From SVQP01 sp045594445 (GTDB lineage: Bacteria > Bacillota > Clostridia > Oscillospirales > CAG-272), in NCBI GenBank assembly GCA_045594445.1, contig JAZNYL010000006.1, positions 1 to 59,497 of the forward strand: a DNA stretch of 59,497 nt, written 5' to 3'. The notes beneath the pieces were generated by a model. It was not told the DNA's origin. It saw nothing but the letters and a program-made list of their open reading frames with translations, and made no database searches. Below are positions 1 to 6,871 of the stretch, in pieces. Each line of letters opens with the position of its first letter. The first letter of the stretch is position 1. The position numbers were made by a program, and so were the translations under genes.

Positions 1-47
1 AGTCCCGCGCTGATCTGCAGCTGCGAATTCTGAGTCTGTAAAGCCAT
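1..47 (-). CDS. Probable EngB/YsxC GTPase, N-terminal fragment (runs off window)
   Basis: Only the first 15 codons are inside the window, reading MALQTQNSQLQISAG on the minus strand. The ATG overlaps the lon stop codon (TAATG), so the gene is translationally coupled to lon. A short N-terminal stretch ending in a hydrophobic-ISA motif resembles the start of the ribosome-assembly GTPase EngB (YsxC), and lon-ysxC is a familiar order in Firmicutes. The GTPase motifs lie outside the window, so the name rests on gene order and a few residues only. Confidence 0.45.
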   Translation of the reverse strand, partial: MALQTQNSQLQISAG

Positions 48-2500
48 TATTTTACCTCATGAAACGATGTTGCGGGCACGCGGCGCGTGCTTTCGGTTAT
101 GGGAAGATAGTCGGTCTTTTCGGTCTTTTCGTGGGATGCGGTCAGCGTGATTGCCGCCTCGGGCTGCACAAGGGCTACGGCCAGCACGTCCTCCATGCGG
201 TTGCAGGGCACGAATCTGACGTGCTCCTTGACCTCGGGATCAAGCTCCCACATATCGCGCAGGTTATCCGCGGGAATGCAGACCGTGTCTGCGCCTGCGG
301 TATAGGCCGCCAGAGATTTTTCCTTAAGACCGCCAATGGCCAGCACGCGGCCGCGCAGCGTGATCTCGCCCGTCATGGCAACCGTTCTCTTGACCGGAAT
401 GCCGGTCAGCGCGCTGAGCATGGCTGTTGCCATGGTCACGCCCGCGCTGGGGCCGTCCTTGGGCACTGCGCCCTCGGGTACGTGGATGTGAATATCTTTT
501 TTGATATAGAAATCGGTGGGAATGCCGTAGCGGTCGGCAACCGAGCGCACCCAGGTCAGCGCGGCCTTGGCGCTTTCCTTCATGACGTCGCCAAGCGAGC
601 CGGTCAGCTCAAGCTTACCCGTGCCGTCGGTCACGGCAACCTCCACGCGCAGCACGTCTCCGCCCACCTCGGTCCATGCAAGGCCGTTGACCTCGCCGAC
701 AAGGTCGGTAGAGGAAATGGCGTCGGGCAAGCGCTTGCGCGGGCCGAGATACTCCTTGACGTCGGCAGCGTCGATCACGATTCTCTTGCTCTGCTGCTCA
801 ATCATTCTCTTGGCCGCCTTACGGCACAGCTCTGCGATGGTGCGCTCCAAGTTACGCACGCCTGCCTCGCGGGTATAAAAGTCGATCAGCTCGTCCAAGG
901 CAGCGTCGGTGATTCTGACCGTGCGCTTGGAAAGGCCGTGACGGCCAAGCTGCTTGCCGATCAGGTGATTCTTGGCGATGCTGCGCTTTTCGCTCTTGGT
1001 GTAGGTCTTAAGCTCAATGATCTCCATGCGGTCGATCAAGGGGCGCGGTACCGTTTCCAGCGTGTTGGCGGTTGCGATAAACAGGCAATCCGAAAGATCA
1101 AAGGGCAGCTCCACGAAGTGATCGCGGAAATATTTGTTCTGCTCGGGATCCAGCACCTCAAGCAGGGCGGAGGAGGGATCTCCGTGCGCGCTGATTGAAA
1201 GCTTGTCGATCTCGTCAAGCAAAATCAAGGGGTTACGCACGCCCGCGCGGGACACGGCGTCAATGATTCTGCCGGGCATTGCGCCGATGTAGGTCTTTCT
1301 GTGGCCGCGGATGTCGGCCTCGTCACGCACGCCGCCCAAGGAGACGCGCACGTACTTGCGCTTCATGGCGCGGGCGATCGACGCGGCGATCGAGGTCTTG
1401 CCCACACCGGGAGGGCCGACCAGGCAAATGATCTGATTTTTCAGATCGGGCGAGAGCTGCTTGACTGCCAGAAATTCCAGGATTCGCTCCTTGACCTTGT
1501 CAAGACCGTCGTGGTCGGCGTCCAGAATTTTCTTGGCTGTCGCGATATTGACGCGGTCCTTGGTGGATTTGTTCCAGGGCAGGGAAAGGCAAACGTCCAG
1601 ATAATTTTCCAGCACGCCTGCCTCGGCAGAGCCGAAGGGAGTGCGGGAGAGGCGGTCGTTTTCCTTGAGCAGCTTTTTTTCTACTTCCTCGGGCAGATGC
1701 GCCTCGGCGATGCGCATTTTATTCTCGTAAATCTCGTTATCTCCCTCGCCAAGCTCCTCCTGCAGCGTGCGGATCTGCTCGCGCATGTAGTATTCCTTTT
1801 GGTGGCGGGCAATTCTCTCGCGCACGCGGGAGTTGATCATGGCGTCGCATTCCAGAATCTCGGCCTCGTGATCCAGCATCACGGTCACGGTTTCAATGCG
1901 CACCATGGGATCAAAGCATTCAAGCACGGTCTGCTTGTCCTCGGGACGCAGCAGCACGTTGGTCGCAATGAGATCGGCAAGCACGCCGGGATCGGTCTGC
2001 GCGCGGGCGGTATGCATCAGCTCCTGGCCGGATGCGGGAAGATGGCGCACCACGCGCTCCATAGCCTCCAGCGCGCGGCGCATATAGGCCTCGGCACGAA
2101 TGCCGCCGTTGTCACGCAGGGCGTAGGATTTGCACATGACCTCGGCGTACGTGGCGTCCTCGGTGGGGTGCAGCCCCATGACCATGCCGCGCGTCATACC
2201 CACGGCAATGGCGCGGCTCTGACCGTCGCCGGATTTGACAAGCTGACGGATCTTGGCAACCGTACCCACGCGGTACAGCTTGGAGAGCGAGGGCTCGCCG
2301 CCATCCGGCTCGGCGGGATTGCGCAAAGCGACCAAAAGCACGGGCAAAGAGCCCTGCGCTGCCAGTCTTGCCGCCTCGGCAGAGCCGAAGCTGTCGTCGG
2401 CCACGTCAAAATTCAAGGTCGCGCCGGGGAAGGCGACGATGCCGCGCAAAGCGATCACGGGCAAGGTCAGCGTTTCGGCTTTTTCAATATATCCTGACAT
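47..2500 (-). CDS. lon: ATP-dependent protease Lon (LonA)
   Basis: This is an 817-residue cytosolic AAA+ serine protease that degrades misfolded and regulatory proteins. The N-terminal LON substrate-binding domain starts at TLPVIALRGIVAFPG. A Walker A motif GPPGVGKTS lies near residue 360 and a Walker B motif LILLDEIDKL follows. The proteolytic domain carries the catalytic serine in KDGPSAGVTM (near residue 684) and the partner lysine in IGGLKEKSLAA. Length matches LonA. The start is ATG at 2500, with GAAAGGA ten bases upstream. An upstream in-frame ATG at 2545 lacks a ribosome binding site and is not preferred. The stop overlaps the start of the next gene. No HrcA (CIRCE) or CtsR operator was recognised upstream. 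Confidence 0.97.
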   Translation of the reverse strand: MSGYIEKAETLTLPVIALRGIVAFPGATLNFDVADDSFGSAEAARLAAQGSLPVLLVALRNPAEPDGGEPSLSKLYRVGTVAKIRQLVKSGDGQSRAIAVGMTRGMVMGLHPTEDATYAEVMCKSYALRDNGGIRAEAYMRRALEAMERVVRHLPASGQELMHTARAQTDPGVLADLIATNVLLRPEDKQTVLECFDPMVRIETVTVMLDHEAEILECDAMINSRVRERIARHQKEYYMREQIRTLQEELGEGDNEIYENKMRIAEAHLPEEVEKKLLKENDRLSRTPFGSAEAGVLENYLDVCLSLPWNKSTKDRVNIATAKKILDADHDGLDKVKERILEFLAVKQLSPDLKNQIICLVGPPGVGKTSIAASIARAMKRKYVRVSLGGVRDEADIRGHRKTYIGAMPGRIIDAVSRAGVRNPLILLDEIDKLSISAHGDPSSALLEVLDPEQNKYFRDHFVELPFDLSDCLFIATANTLETVPRPLIDRMEIIELKTYTKSEKRSIAKNHLIGKQLGRHGLSKRTVRITDAALDELIDFYTREAGVRNLERTIAELCRKAAKRMIEQQSKRIVIDAADVKEYLGPRKRLPDAISSTDLVGEVNGLAWTEVGGDVLRVEVAVTDGTGKLELTGSLGDVMKESAKAALTWVRSVADRYGIPTDFYIKKDIHIHVPEGAVPKDGPSAGVTMATAMLSALTGIPVKRTVAMTGEITLRGRVLAIGGLKEKSLAAYTAGADTVCIPADNLRDMWELDPEVKEHVRFVPCNRMEDVLAVALVQPEAAITLTASHEKTEKTDYLPITESTRRVPATSFHEVK

Positions 2501-2579
2501 AAGTAAAAGTTCCTTTCGTGGTGGGGGATTGCGATATATATACAATTCAAAAGAATGGATAACACTATATCAACTTAAC

Positions 2580-2585
2580 ATTATA
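2580..2585 (-). promoter_or_regulatory. Possible -10 element of the lon promoter
   Basis: TATAAT on the minus strand lies about 80 bases before the lon start. There is no good TTGACA at the proper distance. An inverted TTGAA/TTCAA pair sits just upstream at about 2595-2620, but it matches no operator I know. The assignment is weak. Confidence 0.3.
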
Positions 2586-2661
2586 GCACAAGCGCTTTGA
2601 AAATGCCATACCTTTCAAGGTTTATTTACAATTATAATATAATATTTTCAAAAAAACGCAC

Positions 2662-2691
2662 AAAAAAACGGAATCGGTATACACCGATCCC
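2662..2691 (-). terminator. Intrinsic terminator of the candidate small RNA
   Basis: Read on the minus strand, GGGATCGGT and ACCGATTCC pair around a 4-base loop, followed by G and seven T. It also shields lon from read-through. Confidence 0.6.
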
Positions 2692-2842
2692 GCTTCCGTA
2701 TCCGTCCGCCAATAAACGTCGCGATGCGAACGGAGCAAGTACAACGTTTGGCGTCTTCGCACGCTTGATATCATGAGATTGATATTCCGCAAAGTCCGAC
2801 TTGAGCTGTACCATAGCGACGGAACATCCGCTTCCGTCGAGC
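2662..2842 (-). ncRNA. Candidate structured small RNA (about 180 nt), unknown family
   Basis: A complete transcription unit without a convincing gene lies between lon and infC on the minus strand. It has a housekeeping promoter (2849-2877). At the predicted 5' end is a perfect 8-bp hairpin (CGACGGAA / TTCCGTCG, 2817-2839). At the 3' end is an intrinsic terminator (stem 2670-2691, then a run of seven T on the minus strand). Interior complementary pairs also exist, for example GTACA with TGTAC. Length is compatible with 6S-type RNA, but I do not recognise 6S, SRP, tmRNA or RNase P signatures. A 70-codon open frame covers it but has no ribosome binding site and runs through the terminator. Confidence 0.45.
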
Positions 2843-2848
2843 AAGATT

Positions 2849-2877
2849 ATTATACCGCATTCGCCCCGTTTTGTAAA
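2849..2877 (-). promoter_or_regulatory. SigA-type promoter of the candidate small RNA
   Basis: On the minus strand TTTACA (2872-2877) and TATAAT (2849-2854) are separated by exactly 17 bases. Transcription would start near 2842, immediately before the 5' hairpin. Confidence 0.6.
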
Positions 2878-3138
2878 TTAGCAAAGTTGACGAATATTGA
2901 CGAGATATTTCGTGAAAAGCACTACGGTTGAGAAAATCGCCACGAATTTTCAAAAGCATTTTGTCTATTTTCCCGATAGACATGCATGTCGTACCGAACG
3001 CTTGTTCCCAAAGTGCGACTTTTTGGGGCATCCGCGGTGGTCTTTGCAAAAAATCGGATGCGCTCTCGCGGCAAAAATACGTCAGAAAACAAAGAAAAAT
3101 TTTTTTGAAAGAACCGGGAAAAAAATTTTGAAAACCTA
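2878..3138. other. Intergenic stretch without recognised features
   Basis: Between the small-RNA promoter and the infC promoter I see no credible gene. It contains A-rich runs (around 3090-3130) just upstream of the infC -35 box that could act as an UP element. Short open frames here have neither ribosome binding sites nor recognisable protein sequence. Confidence 0.5.
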
Positions 3139-3167
3139 TTGACAAGCAAGTCTGTTTGTGGTAAAAT
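3139..3167 (+). promoter_or_regulatory. SigA-type promoter of the infC-rpmI-rplT operon
   Basis: TTGACA (3139-3144) and TAAAAT (3162-3167) are separated by 17 bases, with TGTGG directly before the -10 box. The same TGTGG-TAAAAT arrangement recurs before the gene at 27494 and before glyQS. Confidence 0.8.
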
Positions 3168-3173
3168 AGCACG

Positions 3174-3325
3174 GTAAATGAAGTGAAGCCCCTCGGTTTC
3201 CACCCTGCCGCCTCGAGCGCGTACGGGTTGATATTCTCTTTTCTTGTGTCGGCAAAGGTCGGTGCAGTGGGCGTACGGGGGCAGAATGCTTCTGTACGAT
3301 TTTTATTTTTCGGAGGTGCATACCC
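3174..3325 (+). promoter_or_regulatory. Long 5' leader of infC operon, probable L20-type autoregulatory leader
   Basis: About 150 bases separate the predicted transcription start from the IF3 start codon and contain no gene. In Firmicutes the infC-rpmI-rplT leader binds ribosomal protein L20 and controls the operon by feedback. The length and GC-rich inverted segments here fit, but I could not verify the conserved L20-binding fold by eye. A repeated CGTACGGG occurs at both ends of the leader. Confidence 0.45.
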
Positions 3326-3850
3326 ATCGCTACCAATCAAAAAGACACGCTTATCAATGAAGAGATCAACTGTGCGCAGATCCGCGTGATCGGCACTGAC
3401 GGCGCAATGCTCGGTATCATGAGCTCTGAAGCGGCACTTCAGATGGCTTACGACAAGTCGCTGGACCTGGTGATGATGTCTCCCGATGCAAATCCCCCCG
3501 TTTGCAAGATCATGGACTACGGCAAGTATCGCTTTGAAAAGGATAAGCGCGAAAAGGAAGCCAAGAAAAAGCAGCAGGTAATTGAAACCAAGGAAATTCA
3601 GCTTTCCTGCCGCATTGATACCCACGACTACGAAACTAAGATGAAGCGCGGCCGTAAGTTCCTCGAGCAGGGCAATAAGGTCAAGGTCGTTTTGGTATTC
3701 CACGGCCGTGAGATGAGCCACCAGCAGCTGGGTAAGGACATGATTGACAGATTTATCGACGACGTTTCCGACCTCGGTACGACCGATAAGAAGCCCGTGC
3801 TCAACGGTAAGCTGCTCAGCGTTGTGATCTCCCCCGTCAAGAAAAAATAA
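3326..3850 (+). CDS. infC: Translation initiation factor IF-3 (ATC start codon)
   Basis: IF3 binds the 30S subunit, prevents premature 50S joining and checks start-codon pairing. Reading from ATC at 3326 gives 174 residues beginning (M)ATNQKDTLINEEINC, the usual IF3 N-terminus. MSPDANPPVCKIMDYGKYRF and the C-terminal domain with KMKRGRKFLEQGNKVKV follow. GGAGG at 3312-3316 lies nine bases before ATC. The first canonical in-frame candidate downstream (GTG at 3386) would remove 20 conserved residues and has no ribosome binding site. A non-canonical start codon is a known feature of infC and lets IF3 repress its own translation. It is the first gene of the operon with rpmI and rplT. Confidence 0.93.
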   Translation: MATNQKDTLINEEINCAQIRVIGTDGAMLGIMSSEAALQMAYDKSLDLVMMSPDANPPVCKIMDYGKYRFEKDKREKEAKKKQQVIETKEIQLSCRIDTHDYETKMKRGRKFLEQGNKVKVVLVFHGREMSHQQLGKDMIDRFIDDVSDLGTTDKKPVLNGKLLSVVISPVKKK

Positions 3851-3958
3851 TTTCGTTCATTTTATTAGCCCGAAGGTGCGTCCTTTCCATTGCGCCCTGA
3901 GGGAAAAATGATAGTGCCCACGGCACGCCAATCAAAATTGAAAAGGAGAAAAAGTAAA

Positions 3959-4156
3959 ATGGGAAAGGTTAAGACACATAAGGCTTCGGCTAAGAGATTT
4001 TCCGTTACCGGAACCGGCAAGGTTAAGATGAACCACAGCCACCACCGCCACAAGCTTGGCATTAAGGATCAGAAGAGAAAGAGACATCTGCGCACCGGTG
4101 CAACCATCGCAAGCGCAAAGGTCGCTGCAAACATCAGAGAACTGATTCAGAAGTAA
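3959..4156 (+). CDS. rpmI: 50S ribosomal protein L35
   Basis: This 65-residue, strongly basic large-subunit protein begins MGKVKTHKASAKRFSVTG and contains the KMNHSHHRHKL segment typical of L35. The start at 3959 is chosen because AAAGGAG precedes it by about 11 bases and the N-terminus matches the family. An in-frame start 69 bases upstream would add a non-conserved extension. It lies between infC and rplT, the universal order of this operon. Confidence 0.96.
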   Translation: MGKVKTHKASAKRFSVTGTGKVKMNHSHHRHKLGIKDQKRKRHLRTGATIASAKVAANIRELIQK

Positions 4157-4188
4157 TCGGAAGAAATTAGCAGAAGGAGGATAAGAAA

Positions 4189-4542
4189 ATGGCAAGAGTT
4201 AAGGGCGCGATGATGGCGCGTAAGAGAAGAAATAAAGTCCTGAAGGCTGCAAAGGGCTACTGGGGTGCAAAATCCAAGCACTTCAAGATGGCTAAGCAAG
4301 CCGTAATGAAGAGCGGCAACTACGCATTCGCCGGCAGAAAGATCAAGAAGAGAGACTTCCGTCGTCTGTGGATCACCAGAATTTCCGCAGCTTGCAAGGC
4401 AAACGGTATGAACTACTCTACCTTCATGAACGGTCTGAAGAAGGCTAACGTAACCCTGAACAGAAAGATGCTGTCTGAGATCGCAATCAGCGATCCCGCT
4501 GCATTCACCGCTCTGTGCGAGCAGGCTAAGGCTGCTCTTTAA
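4189..4542 (+). CDS. rplT: 50S ribosomal protein L20
   Basis: This 117-residue basic protein is needed early in 50S assembly, and in Firmicutes it is the repressor that acts on the operon leader. It begins MARVKGAMMARKRRNKVLK and contains AKGYWGAKSKHFKMAKQAVMKSG in the expected place. A near-perfect ribosome binding site (AGAAGGAGG, 4172-4180) sits eight bases before the ATG. A strong hairpin follows the stop, so this is probably the last gene of the L20-controlled transcript. Confidence 0.97.
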   Translation: MARVKGAMMARKRRNKVLKAAKGYWGAKSKHFKMAKQAVMKSGNYAFAGRKIKKRDFRRLWITRISAACKANGMNYSTFMNGLKKANVTLNRKMLSEIAISDPAAFTALCEQAKAAL

Positions 4543-4551
4543 TGGAATATT

Positions 4552-4582
4552 GGGGATGCCCGCGCGTGACGCAGGCATCCCC
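4552..4582 (+). terminator. Hairpin after rplT (terminator-like, weak T tract)
   Basis: GGGGATGCC (4552-4560) pairs perfectly with GGCATCCCC (4574-4582). The following bases are only moderately T-rich, so termination may be partial. Confidence 0.55.
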
Positions 4583-4632
4583 AGTTGCATTTAATGGTGT
4601 GGTAAAAACACTTGAAAACGGAGGTTTTTTTG

Positions 4633-5487
4633 ATGGAACAGACCCCCATGATTATCACGTCAAGACAAAATCAGTACGTCACGTTGGCTGCAAAGCTGCA
4701 GGAGAGAAAGCACCGCCAGAGCGAAGGATTGCTTCGGTTTGACGGTGTCAAGCTGTATTGTGAGGCTGTTTTGCGCGGCGTGGAGATCGAATTTATTTTG
4801 CTGGATGCGACGCTTTCAGAGAGCGCAGATGCCAAGGCAAAGGCCCTTTACGGGTTTGGACTTGACGCTGCGGACTGTCGGATGCTGACGCTTTCACATG
4901 ATCTTTTTGTCAAAATATCGGACGAAAATGCGCCCGAGGGCGTAATATGCGTTGCAAAATATATTGACAAATTTCATAAAATCGCTACAATAAATAGTAG
5001 ACCTGCCATTCTTGAGCAGCTTGCCGCACCCGACGGTGGACGGATTTTGCTTTGCGAATCGCTGCGGGACCCCGGCAACGTGGGCACCGTGGTGCGTACC
5101 GCCTTTGCCTTTGGTATCGACACGCTGATCTTTAGCTCGGATTGCGCGGATCTGTATAATCCCAAAACCATCCGCGGTGCGATGGGCACGCTGTTTTCAC
5201 AGAAGATTCTGCGTGTGGACGACCTGCCCGCGGCGGTTGAGATTTTGCAGAGCAAGGGCAGACGCGTTTACGCGGCCGCCTTGGATGAGAACGCTCGTCG
5301 CCTTGGCAGCTTTGCGTTTGGCCCGAGCGATTGCGCCGTGATCGGAAACGAGGGGCACGGACTCTCTCCCCGTATGCTGCAGACCTGCTGCGAAACTGTT
5401 TTTATCCCCATGGCGGGAGATGCGGAATCGCTGAACGCATCGGTCGCGGCCTCGGTGCTGATGTGGGAGATGACGAGAGGAAATTGA
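4633..5487 (+). CDS. TrmH/SpoU-family RNA 2'-O-methyltransferase (YsgA-like)
   Basis: This 284-residue SPOUT methyltransferase probably methylates a ribose 2'-OH in rRNA or tRNA using S-adenosylmethionine. The three SpoU motifs are clear: ESLRDPGNVGTVVRTAFAFG, then AVIGNEGHGLS, then IPMAGDAESLNASVAASVLM near the C-terminus, which forms the knotted cofactor site. The N-terminal part looks like a substrate-binding domain (SRQNQYVTLAAKLQERKHR). ATG at 4633 is chosen because ACGGAGG lies eight bases upstream. In Bacillus a homologue (ysgA) also follows the infC operon. The exact RNA target cannot be told from sequence. Confidence 0.9.
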   Translation: MEQTPMIITSRQNQYVTLAAKLQERKHRQSEGLLRFDGVKLYCEAVLRGVEIEFILLDATLSESADAKAKALYGFGLDAADCRMLTLSHDLFVKISDENAPEGVICVAKYIDKFHKIATINSRPAILEQLAAPDGGRILLCESLRDPGNVGTVVRTAFAFGIDTLIFSSDCADLYNPKTIRGAMGTLFSQKILRVDDLPAAVEILQSKGRRVYAAALDENARRLGSFAFGPSDCAVIGNEGHGLSPRMLQTCCETVFIPMAGDAESLNASVAASVLMWEMTRGN

Positions 5488-5512
5488 TCAAGTAAACGAA
5501 AGGAGCCTTGGC

Positions 5513-6817
5513 ATGAACAGAGATGAAAAGCTGTTTTCGGTGTGGCTGTCGCTTTGTGCGGGCATTGCCAATACCGAATTTGCGTCGCTGCTGGAGCAGT
5601 TTGGCTCCGCTTACGCGCTGTTTTGCGCAGAGGAGAGCGAGATTGAGGCGCTGCCTGTCAGCGAGCACTTCAAGGAAAAGCTGTGCCGCAAGTCCTTGGA
5701 CGAGGCGTACGGCATTCTGGAGTTCTGCCAGAAGAGCGGCGTCGGCATTCTGTGCTATACCGATGATGCATATCCCTCTACGCTGCGCGCCATCAAGGCG
5801 CCGCCCTGCGTGCTGTATTATAAGGGCAAGCTGCCCGATTTTGAAAAGCAGTTGTTTATCAGCATGGTGGGCACGCGCAGCATGAGTGAATACGGCAAGG
5901 AGATGGCGTATAGAATAGCCTATGAGCTGGCAAGCACGGGAACCGTGGTGGTCAGCGGTATGGCACTTGGCGTGGACGCGGCGTGTGCTGTGGGTGCGCT
6001 TGCCGCAAAGGGCTGCACCGTGGCGGTGCTGGGCTGCGGCATTGACGTGCCGTATCCCCGTCAGCACGACCGCCTGATGCGTGCCATTGCCGATCACGGA
6101 CTGGTGATCACCGAATATCCGCCCTCCACACCGCCCAGAGGCTACCATTTTCCGCTGCGCAACCGCATTATCAGCGGTCTTGGCACAGGAACCGTGGTCA
6201 TTGAGGCTGATCTTAGCAGCGGTGCGCTGATCACCGCAAGGGAAGCCATTGCGCAGGGAAAGGATATTTATGCCGTTCCCGGTAACGTGGGCGATCCCAA
6301 TACCTCGGGCACCAATCAGCTCATCCGCGACGGCGCAGCCGTTGCGTTGGGCGCAAGAGATATCTTACAGAATTATTCGTTTCTGTACCGCGACAGCGTG
6401 GACAGCGCAAGGCTGATGCGTGCACAGGAGCGTTCGGATCCCGATCCCGCTGTCTTTGCAAGATACGGTGTCGGCTTGCCTGCCGCCGGGGCACCCGCCA
6501 AGAGTGCACGGCAGGTGCGTGACGAGCAGGTGCAAAAGACGGCGACAACCAAGCAAGAAAAAAAGCAAGCCCCCAAGCCTGCAGATACGGAAAAGGTCGC
6601 ACCGAAGGTGCATGAGGACGACTCTGCACGGGCACTTGAGGCGTTTTCCCCCAAGCAGCGCGAAATGTTCGCACAGATTCCGCTGGATAAGGCGATCTCG
6701 GCCGATTGGCTGGTGCGCTGCGGATACCCCACGCACGAGGTCATGACCGCGCTGACCATGTTTGAGATCAAGGGACTTTTGCAGTCTCTGCCCGGTGGAC
6801 TTTACGTGCGCAAATAA
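5513..6817 (+). CDS. dprA: DNA processing protein DprA (Smf)
   Basis: DprA protects incoming single-stranded DNA during transformation and loads RecA. The 434-residue protein has a SAM-like helical N-terminus and the Rossmann-like DprA domain: MVGTRSMSEYG near residue 118, SGMALGVDAAC near 147, and FPLRNRIISG near 212. A Lys/Ala/Pro-rich linker (about 320-370) leads to a C-terminal winged-helix domain. A GAAAGGAG site precedes the ATG. It lies just upstream of topA, the order dprA-topA-trmFO known from Bacillus. No other competence genes are visible here. Confidence 0.95.
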   Translation: MNRDEKLFSVWLSLCAGIANTEFASLLEQFGSAYALFCAEESEIEALPVSEHFKEKLCRKSLDEAYGILEFCQKSGVGILCYTDDAYPSTLRAIKAPPCVLYYKGKLPDFEKQLFISMVGTRSMSEYGKEMAYRIAYELASTGTVVVSGMALGVDAACAVGALAAKGCTVAVLGCGIDVPYPRQHDRLMRAIADHGLVITEYPPSTPPRGYHFPLRNRIISGLGTGTVVIEADLSSGALITAREAIAQGKDIYAVPGNVGDPNTSGTNQLIRDGAAVALGARDILQNYSFLYRDSVDSARLMRAQERSDPDPAVFARYGVGLPAAGAPAKSARQVRDEQVQKTATTKQEKKQAPKPADTEKVAPKVHEDDSARALEAFSPKQREMFAQIPLDKAISADWLVRCGYPTHEVMTALTMFEIKGLLQSLPGGLYVRK

Positions 6818-6871
6818 CCAATCAAATCAGAAAATTATTTACCGTTTACGGAAAGGAAAATAGATAACAGT

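Noticed and set aside
2590..2625. Inverted TTGAA/TTCAA upstream of lon as a heat-shock operator
   Set aside because: It matches neither CIRCE (TTAGCACTC-N9-GAGTGCTAA) nor the CtsR direct repeat, and the pair could arise by chance in A/T-rich DNA.
2632..2844. A 70-codon minus-strand open frame starting at TTG
   Set aside because: No ribosome binding site, the start coincides with the predicted transcription start, and the frame runs through an intrinsic terminator. A structured RNA explains the region better.
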